From Helopsaltes ochotensis (Eukaryota; Chordata; Aves; Passeriformes; Locustellidae): 64,000 nt of DNA. Where the stretch lies: the NCBI GenBank assembly GCA_013400155.1, contig VXBM01001905.1:35583-99582 (forward strand). The letters are read 5' to 3'. The translations under genes were made by a program, and so were the position numbers. The notes beneath the pieces are model-generated. The model was not told where the DNA came from. It saw only the letters and a program-made list of their open reading frames with translations, and did no database searches. This document shows positions 35,861 to 48,787 of this stretch, piece after piece. The first letter of the stretch is position 1, and every line of letters begins with the position of its first letter.

Positions 35861-38800
35861 GGCCAGAGTTCCTCACAGTACAGGAAAAGACTGGCACTGT
35901 CAGGGGCTGCTTCAAACCCTCCAAATCCTTGTCTCTTTTTTTCATAGTTCAGTCTCCATACAAAGTCCTTGCAGGTGTTTGTTTTTTGTTTTGTTTTGTT
36001 TGTTTTTTTCCTGTTTTCAAGCTGGTTCTGTGCTCAGTAAAGCTTTCCCTTGTTGCACCTCCCCTGACAGCTATTGTCACTCCTCCTGCTGCCTCTCTGG
36101 TGATGATGAGTTTCACCCTTGATAAGGCAGCTGAGGAAAATCACAGAAGTTCTGTTGCTCCATGGATGAATATGGATTAAGGTTTTCTTCACAGGCATCA
36201 AGTCTCTCGGTGCTTCTGACTGCATAACAACAATTTCTCTGGCCGTGTAACAATTTTTGGTTTAGAGTTAGGACGGTTGCTGTTTGCTGGAAGATGAGGC
36301 TGTTGCTTTTGCATTATGTTTAATGGAACGAGGCTGCAATTAAAACCACTGAGAAGGTGCAAATGTCTGCAGGTGGTCCCCAGCTTTATGTACTATTATA
36401 AATACTTGAAATTTTGGAAATTTGCTGCTTTTCTTTGGAGTGGTCTTTCTTCACTGAAAGAATCTCACTTCTAGCTGCAAAGTTCTTGAATTCTCCCCCT
36501 CAGCTCCCCATTCCCCTCAATTTTTGTAATATTTTTTCCCCTCTAGGTACGGCAGGTTTCTACTTTGCAGCAAATCTGGAAAATATCCTGAAAGTCTTCA
36601 GGGCTGAGGACTTTTTGACCATTTTCCAACACCTGCTTGTCTCTCCATCCCTGCTGCTGTTTCCTGGTACAGATGTTTCTCCTATATCCAGTTGCATATT
36701 AGGAATAGAAAACCTCTTTCACTTGGCACAGCGAAGTTAAATACCTTCTAAAGCCCACTTCCCAGGGTGTACAAGCCTGATTGCCTTGAAGTTGGATGAA
36801 CTTGGGTCTAATGAGTTGATTCTGCTAGTTGATATTGGGAGGCAGGACTTAATGTTCAGGAGTTTATTTCCACTGGCTGTTATTCCTTTAGGGAATGCCA
36901 CAGATCTCTCCCATTACTTCTTACCCTGTGGATTACACACACAGAAAGACCTCATCCTCTCTGTTGAACCTCCCCTCCTTGAGGACATTTCTGCTAGTTG
37001 CTTATTTTGGGGTTTTGTTTTGAGGTTTTATTTTGGGGTTTCCATTTTGCTGCCAACACGAGGGGAAAGGAAAGACTGGAGTGTGATCATGGGCTCAAGC
37101 TCGCCCAAGCACTCATGCTGTGGCTCGGCAAAACTCTTAAAAATGGGCTGAACTTTAAATGATCTACAAATAGTGCAGTTTCCTGTGCATCAATTCAGAT
37201 GTGTGCTTTAGGGGTGTTGTTAAATGAAGACATTGTGACTTTGCTTAGCGAGGGAAGAAAGACTGTATGTGCCAGGTACATTTACCACCAATCAAGATGT
37301 GTTGGAAAAGAGCTTCAGAAAAGGGGGCCTTATGGGTAGCTAGAAATGAATTCCCTACCTTAAAATTGCAATGACCAGCATCCAAACTCAATTTTTCTCC
37401 TTTTTTTCCCAAACTGGCTGGTCGATGGCAAGACCAAAGGACTGTTGGAGACCCGAAACCAGCAAAAATTTGGAGCGGCGGTTTCATGCAGCAGCACTGC
37501 TCGTGCTGTTGTGATACCTAATTCCAGCACAGACAATTTCCTTCTCAGTGATGGAGAAGAGTTGAGGAGCAATGATTTAGGGCTAGTGGGAGGGACAGAT
37601 GCAGGAGAGTAGCAGCTCTGGCTCCAACACTGTGCAGCCTGTTGTGTAAGATTAACGACTGTGGGCTACTCTCTATTTTTTTTCTCTCTCTACAACTGTG
37701 AGCAATCACCTCCAAGATCAGCCCACTGCTGGCTAGCCAGCAAATAGATGATAAGATCCCTGTGTGTTAAATATGCACAGCTGCATGTCTGACATTGCTG
37801 ATCCATCTGCACTCCCAGCTGGGGTGAAGGAGGAAGGGATCCATTAAAGGAAGCAAGAAAACTCGCAGTGTCATCTCAGCGCTTTTCTCCCTCGCAGTTG
37901 CTCTGGGTTCCTGGAGTCTCTCTCCCCTCACCATCCTTTTTTTGGCTAAACAGAGGTTTGAAAGCATCAGATGCTTCTACTTCACCATTTAAAATGTGAG
38001 CTGGGTTGTTAGCTGAGTTTTCCCTGCAGTGCTAATTTTCACTTCCTCAAGGTGGTTGTTCAGAGGATCTTGGCCAGTCCAGTGGGTCACAGCACTTTCC
38101 TACAGCCCTCTTTCACTGCCTGACACTTTCCTTCAGTAAGAAACCTGAGCAGTCATTACCTTTACTTCCTTCTGTGTCTATCTCCTGTTCTCCAGCCTCT
38201 TCCCCTCCAAGTAGTTTTGTTTCTGGCAGCCTCTTCGGCAGCTCTGAGAGAAGAAAAACAGTATATTCCTAAAATTCTGTGTGCTGATGCCCGAGCTGGC
38301 CTTAGGGGTTGACAGCAGCTCAATGAAGGAAGTGGCATCAGCTCTTGCCAAGAGCTTCAGGAGCCTTCAGCATTGCTCCTGGTCCGTGGTCAGGCACTGG
38401 AGTCACTGTGGGTGTGTCCTCGTCCATGCATTTATTTGAAAGCAAAGATTCTTTGATAGAGGTGCCGAGGTAGAGATTAATTGTGTCTTCCTGTGGCTCT
38501 GTCACCTGCCTCTCACACCCCGGGGGCTGCAAATTTTGGCCGTCGTGGGAGGGAGAGAGACAGTGGGGGAAGGAGATGTGTGTGGAAGCCAGCGACTGCA
38601 CTCAGGAGTGTCTTGCAGTGCCAGTGCTGTGGCAAACGCCTCTCTGAGCCTCTCTGAGGCTGCAGTTTCTGGGTGAACCATGCTGGATGGCAAGGTGAGC
38701 ACACTGATGCCACCATTCAGAAGGCCATGCAGAAGATGGGTTCCCAGCAAAGTGCCCCTCAGGAGGAGGGAACAGGGCATGGAACAAAATACTCTGCTGT

Positions 38801-41800
38801 CTGTCTACATGGGCTCCTGTCTGGTCTCATCCTGAATATTTTACTCTCAGCCGTGCGCCGTGCTTGTGAATGAGGAATGTCATCACTGTTCTACTGACAG
38901 ATGCTAAAGATCCTCTAAATCTTGATTTTATTATGTAAACTGCCTTGTCACTGGCGTCCTGTCAGTGCTCTGGTGGGAGGGCTCTCCTCCCCAGGTAGAA
39001 CAGCGCAAGTGTTACGGTTATGGCACAAAGTCCAGCTTGGTTAGGTTCTGTCACGTAAATATGCATCAAGTTTAATCAAACACAGCTTTCATCCTGTTGG
39101 AAAAGCCCATTCAGAAGCGGTTGTTAGAGGTTCATAGTATAGCCCAGTGTATAAAGACAGCCAGGTCCTTTAAAGCCTTGTTCCTGGGAAAATGTGAAGT
39201 GCAAGTGAAGACCAATAATTAGGCTAAAACTAATAGATGACCTATGTCCTTGGATTTTATATGCCTGGATAAGTACTCCACCTTTTTTTTTTTTTTTTCC
39301 CTTTGTTTTTTTGTGGTGAGAAACAGTAAAGGAATACCCAGAATCTGGGAGGGAGCCCTTGCAGAACAGCATGTTACAGACAGTCACTGTCTGGGAAAAA
39401 AGGAAACGATAATACCTTGGAACACAATGACATTTTGTGTATAAAATAATGGAATTGGCAAAAGTCTCATGCAAGAGCACATGCTTGGTTATTGCTAACT
39501 GAATGTGAGAATGAATTCCCCTCCTCCCAGTCCATCCTGCGTTTCGAAGTGCAAAAAGCATTAGCAATATCTAAACCCCAAACGCTACGGAAAAGTTTAG
39601 CAGAATAAGCTAAAATTGATATAAACACTCAATAGAGGAGAAATTAGGTTTCTCACAGTCTTTTGGAGAATTGGGTTTGCTATGACTACAGATAGGATAC
39701 TGCCCCAAAATGCAACAAAGCCAGCAAACTCAATAACCCCTCTTGTGCTTGAAATATTGTGGAATCTGTTGTGGGCAGGACATTTCTTTTCCCTTGATAA
39801 TAAAGACAGCCAAATAATGTATCAAATATACTCGCAAGGATGTCTCATCATTGTTAATATTTTTCTTCATGCCTTTCAATGTATTTTGTTAGCAAAGTGC
39901 CTGTTCTAGAGTTCAACCTGGTTTAAAAAGGGCAGGAGCATATGAACTCCTGATAGGGATCTCTGTAAGTGAGACTGGAGCCAAGGCAGTATCTAACATA
40001 GTTTGAACCAAACTTTGGCATCCATGTGATTCTCCTTTTCTTTTTTTTTTTTTTTTTTTCTTGTTAAGACCCTTTGGAAAAGTACCACCCTCTTTCTGAG
40101 CAGAACAAGATCCTGGATGCAAATAGATTTGAAGATATTTAGGACTACATTTCTAAAGGGGACTTGATGAAGCAATAGGCGTTTCAAATCCTTACACTTA
40201 CTTATCCCAGTAAATTACATTTTACAATCACCTGCACGTACGTCTCAGTTTTTACACTTAAAAGGTGTGCTTTAATTCCAGGTACCTCTTTGGTACATTT
40301 TGATTAAAAAAATTGGAAGAGTAAGGGGCCCCTAAATAGAATAAATCACCAAAATGGAAAAAGTCATGATGCTTCATTGACTGTAAAGGTGGCTCTAAGG
40401 TGATTTGGGCTACAGAAGTGGGTACTGTGTTTAACTACCCAACGCTGGGTGGACCTGTGACCTTTCCTGAGGCACTTTGAACCCTGGCCTGCCTGGTTGC
40501 CATCATATGCCCAGCAACTCAGTCAGATCTCAGAGCCTTTCTTAGACAGGGTGTGTTTGGCCTCTGCTTGCACATGGCAGCAGGAGGCTCAGTTCAGAGT
40601 GGAAACCACGATTACCATAATTTTATGTATCAGGATTTGTCATCTGTCTATGTACATAAGGTACTGAAGAGTGTGTACATAAATTATGTTGTTGAAACCA
40701 AAGGGGGGGAATAAGTAGATATCTAGTGGGTTATCTGACAGCATAACTCAGAGCTGATTTATGCCTGCAGTCATTATAATGGAATGTGCAGTTGTTTGGA
40801 GGCCAGAAAAGTTGGAGGCTTTCTTCCTGACTTCAGTAAAATTTAGGCTAAGCCCCCTGTAAGTAGTGCATTTCTGCATTCCCCATGGAAAAGGATTCAC
40901 TTCCCCCTTCTTTACCAGAATTTCCATTAAGATAAAGATGAAGAGGCTGTAAGGCATCTCAGCCCTCAGTGTAAAGCAAAATGGAAGCACCAGAAACAGG
41001 AAAATACCTTTCAGGGTTATGAAACCATAAAACCTTTGTAAAAAGCCAGAAAGCCTATGAAAGTAGGGGGTTTTGTTAAAGAATTTGGGGCTCAGCCAAG
41101 ATTCATTCAAACATTTACAGGGTGAGCAAGGCAAGTTGCAAAAGCAAAAGTGCAATTATCCACCAGAGATCTTTGCTTGTCTGTGGTGCCTTTCTCATAA
41201 AACCTCCAGAAATGTTCTAAAATCCAAAGAGTAAATGTGTCTGCATCATTTGCAAACCCAGAAGCTGGGTTTCACTACAGCTCTAAATTTTGCCCTTTTT
41301 TTGGCAGGTTTACTGGACCCACTACCTGAAATCCAGGACCAGGCTGCGTGCTAGCTTCAGTCTGAGGTAATAATATCTTTTAACACAGTGAGGTTATACT
41401 GGGATAAGAGGAATTTGAATCTGCATCATCTTCTGGAAAGCCATAAGAAAGGTAAAATCCACATGTTGATATGCCAGTGTGCCTCAGAAAAAACCCTATA
41501 TTCTCAATGTATTTCTATAGGGCCTGAAATTCTCATCAGGGTTCTTGTCCAGTTTTACAGGCCTGTCAAGGCAGATCATAAAAATTTGAAATTAGTGGGA
41601 TACCTCAGAAGTAGCTGGCTGCATGTATGAAATAAATTTTAAGAAGTGCGTCCCATCATTGGTAATGACAAAATCAGCTCTGTGTATATTGGTACATAAA
41701 GGAAAATATGCATCTCAAGGAAAAATGCTTTGGGCTCTTTTCACCTTTGTGCATTTATAAAAATCTTGCACACATACCAAGATGATTTCTACTTTATGTT

Positions 41801-42699
41801 TAGAGCACTAAGAAAAAGAAAAGAAAAAAAGTAAAGACAGCCACTAAATCTAGCAAGTTGATGAAACAGATGATGAAGTAGAGTAAATCCTGCCTGCTGC
41901 CTGCTTTTGGGAGAAAATTCTACTTTTGAGCCTTCTCTAATGAATGATGACATTTTGCATTCAAGGAGCAAATGTGACTTTTCCTGCTGGCCAACTCTCT
42001 CTTGCTTTCCCTTTCTTCTCTTTGGGTACAAATAACACAACCTCACTAAGGAGAAAAACAGTCTTAAATGAATTGTAAAGCTATAGATCTTTTTTTTTAG
42101 AAGCGTTGTAACTGCATAATGCATTAATGAATCAAAAGGCAAAATAATATAGAGAACTGAATGGTAGAATCAGTTTGCTCTGTGCAGTGGGGTCAACTCC
42201 CTGGAGCTGCAGCTGTGCAGGGGGGGAAAACTGCAAACCCAAGAGAAGCAGCAATTTTTTTTTTGACTTTCAGTATTTTTCCTGGTGATCTTCGGAAACA
42301 AAGGTCTGCGGGTGGAGTGGTTTGCATGAAATGGAGATGTTGCTGAGCGTGCAGGCAGAACAGGGGCGAGGGGCCAGATTTTCAACCTGAGTCTTCTTGC
42401 AGGATTGATGACCACGGGGCTTCAGTATCTTCTCTGCTTTCCCTTGTGGGGTGTCCTTTTGACTTTGGTGGCAGAGGCAGCTGTGCAGGGCTTGGAGCAG
42501 GGTCCTGAGTCAGGGTGGAGAGCAGAAGGGATGTTCCTCCTGCCATCCTGCTTTCCACCAGGGATCCGTGCGGATTTCAAACAGGGCCTTCGCCTGCTGA
42601 CGGGAGAGGCGTTTGCATGTTTGGTTTTAATGGGAGACAGAGGCCCTGGGACTTCACACCTTCACTGAAACGCCAGAGTTCTCGCTGCTTCTAAAGCGG
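35861..42699. other. 6.8-kb noncoding stretch, no gene seen
   Basis: Unique DNA. Minus-strand frames of 147 codons (39124-39567) and 135 codons (40748-41155) have no domain signature; the first includes a lysine run from a poly-T tract. T-rich runs lie at 35980-36010, 39283-39299 and 40035-40059. A GC-richer section at 38.3-38.8 kb has an ATG followed four codons later by AAG|GTGAGC, which is not enough to call an exon. Confidence 0.5.
40035..40059. repeat. poly-T tract
   Basis: CCTTTTC followed by about 20 uninterrupted T residues. No attached retroelement was identified. Confidence 0.9.
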
Positions 42700-43300
42700 G
42701 AATGCCGAAATAAAAAGTGACATGTTTTAATTATGAAGTGGGACGGGAGTGGGAAGGAGGGAATAGAAAGCAAGCCAACAAGCCAAGATTTAGGGTGACA
42801 TCACTTTCCGTATAATTGCAATGCCAGCAGACACTCAATAAACATATCAGCATTGTTAAAATGATTTATCACCCAAATAGTTGAATATAAAATATTATCA
42901 ATAGACGTGTCATCATTGATCTTTCCTGGGGCTAGTAGTTGAAGGATGGAAGTGGGAGGTGATTTTAACAAACAATCCTTGACAGGAATGCAAAGGAAAC
43001 AATGTGCAGGGACAGACAGCTGACAAATTCAGTACGGGCCCATTAAAACACGTGATGAATTTGCTGGGAAAGTATATATTTGTGGAAGAGGTGAGCTCAT
43101 ATCTCCCATAAATTTGTCAGCCGTGACACAGTGTTCTCAGGCCTGGCATGAATAATGCCTAGCTATTTACAGGCTTTGTCTGGCAAAAGCTCTATCAGTC
43201 ACTCCAGGGTTATTTACAAAGAAAAGTGTCTATCAGCTGCAAGGACATGACTTTGCCACTAAAAGATAAGAGAGCGAGTCAGCCAGTGGCCTCTCCATGC
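42700..43300. promoter_or_regulatory. candidate conserved noncoding element
   Basis: Repeat-free stretch with GTTTTAATTATGAAG, GTATAATTGCAATG, AAAATGATTTATCACCC, CAATAGACGTGTCATC, ACACGTGATGAATTTG and CCATAAATTTGTC. Among the candidates it has the longest uninterrupted enhancer-like texture. No reading frame or RNA fold was recognised. Confidence 0.3.
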
Positions 43301-46248
43301 AGGATTTGTCTTCTCCAGAGAAGCTCTGGGCTGGAATGAATCAGATGGACTGCAGGAGGACCTCCTGGCAGAGTGCCTGGCATGGGCTGCAACAGTACAT
43401 TTATCCCCACTGATTAGATTAGAATTATTAATAGGGGTCTATGGAGTGGAGCAAAGGGTCATTTGGAGTTTAATTCTGTTCTCAGATAACTTCATTTCAG
43501 CTGATGGGATTGTTATTGTTGGGGTTTTATATGTTTATAGGAAACAATATACTCAATAATGAAGTCATGCATCCTTCTGCAAGATTAGGAGAGCTATTGT
43601 GTAGCTGGAGTGAAGTCTTCACAATTGTGTTAATTAAGTAATAGTGATTTGACTTTGTCTCCTCATAAAATGCATTTAAGAAGTGACTAAAAGCTGCTGA
43701 GAAAGTGTTCCCTCAATAGAAATATATGGCAAAACAAGCAAGAAATGAAAGCAGCCTTGGATTGAGTAAATAGAATTGCTGATGCAATGCTTTTACTTAA
43801 AACAGACAACGACTTGGTCTGGATTTTCAGCTTCCTGCTCTGTTCATATAAATGGGTCTCAATTTAGTATTGAGTATATCAGGGATTTTATTTCCTTGGC
43901 AGATGTGGAAGGCATGACATACGGATACCACAGTATATTCTGTGGTATTTGTGGCATGTTTACATTTATCAGTTGTTTGTTTCAAACTTCCAACCATGAA
44001 GTTTGAGGTTATGTCCGGCTTTTACACATCGGGCACCCAAAGGTAGACATTGAAATCTGCATTTGAGATGATAGATTGGAACGGGCTGGTGATGTCCAGG
44101 GCAGAATTTGCAAAGGGCTTACAAGCAGCGCCAATTAAGCTACTTTCTGAAGGAAATCTAGACTTAAATCTCATATCAAGTGGTACAGACCAAAAAATAT
44201 TGCCAGTGTTCTTTTCTGAAATGCTGCTGTTCAGATTTCATACAGCACATCGTGCTGTTCCTAGTAACTCAGTTGTGGTTTTGTCACTTGGGTGCGTTAT
44301 CTTCAAGGCATTAAGTGTGTTGATAAAATTTTTCTGCGAAGTTTAATTTTGCCTATTTTTCAGTGGCAGGGAGCCAGCTTCTTACGTGGTGTAAATTGGA
44401 CTCTTTCCATTCTCTTCAGTGGAGCTGTAGTAACCTACACCATTTGAAATCAAATTAAGCAGTAAGCACAGAATGTGAAAAAGCAGCATAGTAATGTTTC
44501 AGGCTAGGATTTCAACTGCAAGTGAAGGAAGTCTATCACTCACAATCCCAGGGTATGACCACAGAATAAATAATAAATCCTGAAAATACAAAATACTTCC
44601 TTAGCTTTCTAAAGGTAGTATTCTCAGTTAAAAAAAAAGGTAATCCCACTTCTTTCAGCCAGAATGGTGCAGCTAAATGGTCACCGAGCAGATGCTGAAC
44701 AGGAAGGCAATTGATGAGGAGAAAGAAAGTTACAGCGTTTCCAAAACGGCCACGAACTTGCGCAGTGAAGGATTTTTTAACACACAGGTGTTTATCTCAC
44801 AGGGGCTTTGCGAGCACGTGTGACAACCCCATTGGTGTGATAAACTGTCAGCGCTCCAAAGGAGCTATCATGGTCAATTGTGTCGGTGATATGTTGGCTT
44901 CAGGTGATTTAATGTGTGTGGTGCATGAAATAACTGCAGGGAGTTGATATGGCCTGTTGATCAACTCTGCTCTGAGGGAAACCCTTGAAAGCAGCAAGGC
45001 CTAGTGCTCAAAGTCAGTCCAGATATGGCAGGTTTAATGCCCAGCAGGGTTAAACCAGCACCGTGGTATTTTTAAGTGGATGAAAAAAAATGTTAGGGGC
45101 TGACTTGATTACTTTCATCCATTTTTTTTTCTTTAGTTTGTTGTGTTACCAGTAGACAGTCAGTGATTTCTATCAGGGGATGGAAAAAGAAGGAGATACA
45201 CCTGCCATCGTCCTTCTCCTACTTTTCCTCTTGCTCCACAGAAAAGTGTGCTGGTTCAGGAAAGAAAAAGCTTTCTTTCCTAAAAGAAATGTATTAAAGA
45301 TAAACCATATTTGAAGGGAATCTGGTTCTCTGTAGGTCTGGTGTTCATTTTCACTGGGGGAGGAGTGTTCTGAGCGTTTGGGAACTTCTGTTGCGAGGAC
45401 TTGTGCCATCCACTCACTCAGGGAGTGAAAAGACTGGAGATCTGGTTTGGCCCTGTCCTGAGTCTGCTTGGGAGAGTTTTGACAACTCTGGTATCCATTT
45501 GAATTCTGGCCGTTCTATCTGTGTGTCCAAGGATTTATGCCTTTTCCTGGCTGTGTGTCCCATGACTTCAGGAATTTGCCAGCCAGCATGAAGATGATTT
45601 TAATGAAAAACTCTTTCAAAGTTCGGTTTCCACTACAGGAGCCCTAACTCCAGCCCTGTTGGTTCCCACTGAATCCAGCAGAAGTCAGAGGGAATACAGC
45701 TTTAACAGACAGTTCAAAGCCTGTAAAGACAAACAACAAATAATCTTTCCTCAATGAACTTTGCATCAGTTTCAGAAAGGTGTAATCCTGCATATTGACT
45801 TGGTAGGAAAAATCTTCCTGTGCTGGCCTGGAAACTTTGCATATGCCTCGTTTTTATTGGACTTTATATCCAGCCAGCTGTTCCACTGAGTTTCCTTTTT
45901 TCTTCTGAGGATCTTGTTGGCTAGATTATTAGATTTTACTTGGGCTTTTGTACTTAGGAAGGTAGTGGTAACACAGCAGCAGACTGGGGAGTTTGGAGGT
46001 GGAATTTAAGATGCTTTATCCCTTTGGAAAAGTCAGTGCCAGGCTGCAGATCCCAAGGCACTTGTGTGAAGCCTGGTGCCTTCATTCCTGCACTGCAGGA
46101 AGGAAACTAAACTGCACAGGGCAAAATGTTTACCTTGGAAAAGGGGACATTAAGTCACCCTCCCAGCCTAGTGCTGTGTCTGTGGGGGCTGCTGGGCTCT
46201 GCAAGCACCTGATAGAAATTTTGGGAGATGTGGAAAGGGAGAAGTGAA
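43301..46248. other. noncoding sequence, no gene seen
   Basis: Unique DNA. A 9-bp perfect stem with 6-nt loop at 43925-43948 is within chance expectation. Open frames of 76-98 codons near 43.8-44.3 kb have no recognisable product. Confidence 0.5.
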
Positions 46249-46897
46249 TGTGGGCTGGCCGGGTTTTGCTCTAGCCCATGCCAGTCATGGGCATGTGGAG
46301 CTCACATGTTGGAACCCTGGGCACTGAGAATTTCAGACTTTCTGTGCTAGCAGGCACAGACCCCCAAGAAAACACTGCTTTGTACCTGAGGCCTTGGAAA
46401 AGGCTTCCAAAATTGAGTGGTAGCACTGGGATTATGGGTGTGTATTTGAATAGAAGTGTGTGATATCACAGGGTGGAAAACTTAGAGTTTAAGGTTTTAG
46501 AATATAGAAATATATATATAAAGCAAGATGGAGGTTTTTGGGGTGTAGGCTAAGTCCTTCTTTTTCACCTTCTTCTTCATGGGTTTGGGTGGTATTTTGT
46601 AATTGCATAGAAAAGTCCTCATTGTGGGCCACAGGTGGTTATTGGGTTAAAAGTGAAAATAATTTAGGTGTCATTTTTTCATTTGACAACTTATTCTTAA
46701 AAACCTTGTAGAGCAAGATATGGCTCCATTTTTAGCTTGTTAGCTAGAAGTGGTGTAGAACTCATAGTTTGTGAGACTGTACTGCAGATAAGAATTAATA
46801 AACATCTGAGTCCCAACAAGAAACACCATCTCAAGCATTTAATCCTGACTCTGGCAGAAAAGAAGACAAAAAGCAGCACTCACAGACCTGTTGGTGC
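46249..46897 (+). mobile_element. probable ERV LTR, 3' side lost in assembly gap
   Basis: The segment contains a palindrome TGTGATATCACA (46459-46470), a TATA-like run TATATATATAAAGC near 46510, and an AATAAA signal (46797-46802) followed by CATCTGAGTCCC. This arrangement fits U3-R-U5 on the plus strand. The word order (GATATCACAGGGTGG, AGCAAGATGGAGG, ATAAGAATTAATAAAC) is one I associate with a repeat found many times in songbird genomes. The 5' boundary at TGTGGGCTGGCC is a guess, since 46245 is also possible, and the 3' end is hidden by N, so target duplications cannot be checked. No viral genes are visible. Confidence 0.55.
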
Positions 46898-47142
46898 NNN
46901 NNNNNNNNNNNNNNNNNNNNNNNNNNNNNNNNNNNNNNNNNNNNNNNNNNNNNNNNNNNNNNNNNNNNNNNNNNNNNNNNNNNNNNNNNNNNNNNNNNNN
47001 NNNNNNNNNNNNNNNNNNNNNNNNNNNNNNNNNNNNNNNNNNNNNNNNNNNNNNNNNNNNNNNNNNNNNNNNNNNNNNNNNNNNNNNNNNNNNNNNNNNN
47101 NNNNNNNNNNNNNNNNNNNNNNNNNNNNNNNNNNNNNNNNNN
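46898..47142. other. assembly gap, 245 N
   Basis: Undetermined bases directly after the LTR-like segment. Frames crossing it are meaningless. Confidence 0.99.
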
Positions 47143-48049
47143 AGTGTCCAGAAGGATTCACTCCTCTGACAAGTAACTTTAAAAACATGTCTTCAATTGA
47201 GTCCATGTGTCTGCTTTCAGACAATTTCTACTGAAAATGCCTCCACAAGTGGAGGCATTGCTGTAAATAATCAGATTTCAAAAGCTACAACTCCTAGTCG
47301 TTTTGAATATGGTCCTGGATTTGGAATAACAGACATAAAACTGGCTGTTCTAATACAGAAGAAGGAATTGTAAGGCCATCAGCAAAATCCAGCCCGGGAA
47401 ATGCTGCCAACTTAAGACAAAGTAAACTGAGGGCAGTAAATCAAACTGAAACGCATATTTTTACTGTGGACCAAACAATACAGGGCCTACCATTTCCACA
47501 GGCAAGGCACAAATGTCCTTCTGCTATCAAAACCAAAAGCTTTTAAGGCTTCAGAAGGAGCTGCAGGCAAAGAGAGGCAATAATAAATGACAGGCAGAGC
47601 TGGTCTGACCAGGGGCTGAGGCAGGTTGTGTTAGAGGGGCCTTGGATGACTCACAAATGTCAGCTTGCCCTCCCAGCATCACCGCTGACCACGTCATCCC
47701 CAGCTGCCGCTGACACTCGCTGCATTTTTGGGCAGGAGAGCTGAAACAGCTCAACAAAGTGACCTCCCTTCAGCCGAGCACCCCCTGTGCTCACCGGCAG
47801 CTGCCTCTGTTGCAGGGCAAAACACACATCCACTGGTTTTTCTTTTTGCTGAAGAGGCCAAAATCAAAGTTCTGATGAAGACAGGCCAAGGGTTGGAGCT
47901 TGTGGTGGGGACTGCTGGCAGGGGGTGTGCGGCTCTAACTTTTGCAGCCTTTCCGATGTGTTTCTTAGTTTCTAAAGTGGAGTCAGAGTTTTCAATGTTG
48001 CGCGTTGTGGTTGCTTCTTTCTTACATTGGTGTTATCGGTAGATAGAGA
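47143..48049. other. noncoding sequence with a short perfect hairpin
   Basis: Unique DNA after the gap. At 47236-47259 there are 11-bp perfect inverted arms (AATGCCTCCAC and GTGGAGGCATT) separated by AA. A GC-richer stretch at 47.55-47.85 kb has overlapping frames on both strands and no recognised gene. Confidence 0.5.
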
Positions 48050-48266
48050 TGTTTAGGAAAATTCTTGTCAACATCACATACCTTCTGAGTGAAGAAACAT
48101 TTGATTGACTGTCGGTTTGGCCAGTGGGATTGGAGAGGTGGCGACACTCTCACCCAATCCCTGGCATAGATCTGAAAACTGTATAAGAGAGAACAATAAA
48201 TTTCAGCCCTCTTTTCTGCTCCTTTCCACGTTCCAAGTGTCTGTGTCTTTTATGTTGTGCTAAACA
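48050..48266 (+). mobile_element. compact solo LTR-like element
   Basis: It starts TGTTTAG and ends CTAAACA, a 7-bp perfect inverted repeat. A TATA-like GTATAAGA (48181-48188) is followed 7 bp later by AATAAA (48195-48200), then a pyrimidine-rich U5-like stretch of about 65 bp. Closely spaced TATA and AATAAA signals are known from some avian ERVL-type LTRs. Flanks AGAGA and CTGAC do not match as a target duplication, so either the ends are off, the duplication has decayed, or the copy is rearranged. It has no internal viral sequence. Confidence 0.6.
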
Positions 48267-48787
48267 CTGACAGGAGGTGCCTCCTCGAGCTCTTCTGGCT
48301 CGGTCACAGTCAATTGTGAGCTCGTGCCCAGGCTGTGAGGCCTCGTTCTGCAGCCACTGTCCAAGTCAGCGTGCGGCTGAACCCAGTGCATGCAGCTGGA
48401 TTTTGCTTTTTTAGCTGAATTTCACTTTGTCACTCAGCATGTCAGCTCTCCTGAGATCTTGCGCGGGGAGGAAATGTCCCCTGACTGCTTCAGAGCCTGA
48501 GTTTCCCCAGCCAAAGGCAGGAGGATTTTTTGGAAAAGTGAAAGAAGATCCTAGCTGCTATCCACTTGTGTGTGGAAGAAATGCTGAGAGGGCACTGCAG
48601 GGAGCTCCATTCACATCTGAGCAGACCAGAACACCTTGTCATCCTTTTGAAATGTGCTTCAGGGCCCTTCATCAGGGTACTCTGGTCTTGCCAGTTCTCT
48701 CTGCACCCCAGTTTTCGGGCCTATGGCTGCCTGCCCCGTGCCTTGCCTCCCTGGGCCTCAGACTGACATATTTGGCCCACACAGGAA
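48267..48787. other. noncoding sequence, no gene seen
   Basis: GC-moderate sequence. The 121-codon frame at 48427-48792 overlaps frames on the other strand and has no recognisable features. Confidence 0.5.

Noticed and set aside
38679..38698. ATG with a good upstream context followed by AAG|GTGAGC, resembling a first coding exon
   Set aside because: Four codons plus a donor-like word is weak; no promoter or downstream exon could be identified.
39124..41155. Minus-strand frames of 147 and 135 codons
   Set aside because: No recognisable motifs, promoter or splice context. Lengths are expected by chance in 64 kb of AT-rich DNA.
43925..43948. 9-bp stem with 6-nt loop (a similar 9-bp pair lies at 58233-58261)
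   Set aside because: Several stems of this length are expected by chance in the window.
46737..47234. 165-codon frame and neighbours across the second gap
   Set aside because: They cross 245 N and start within an LTR-like element.
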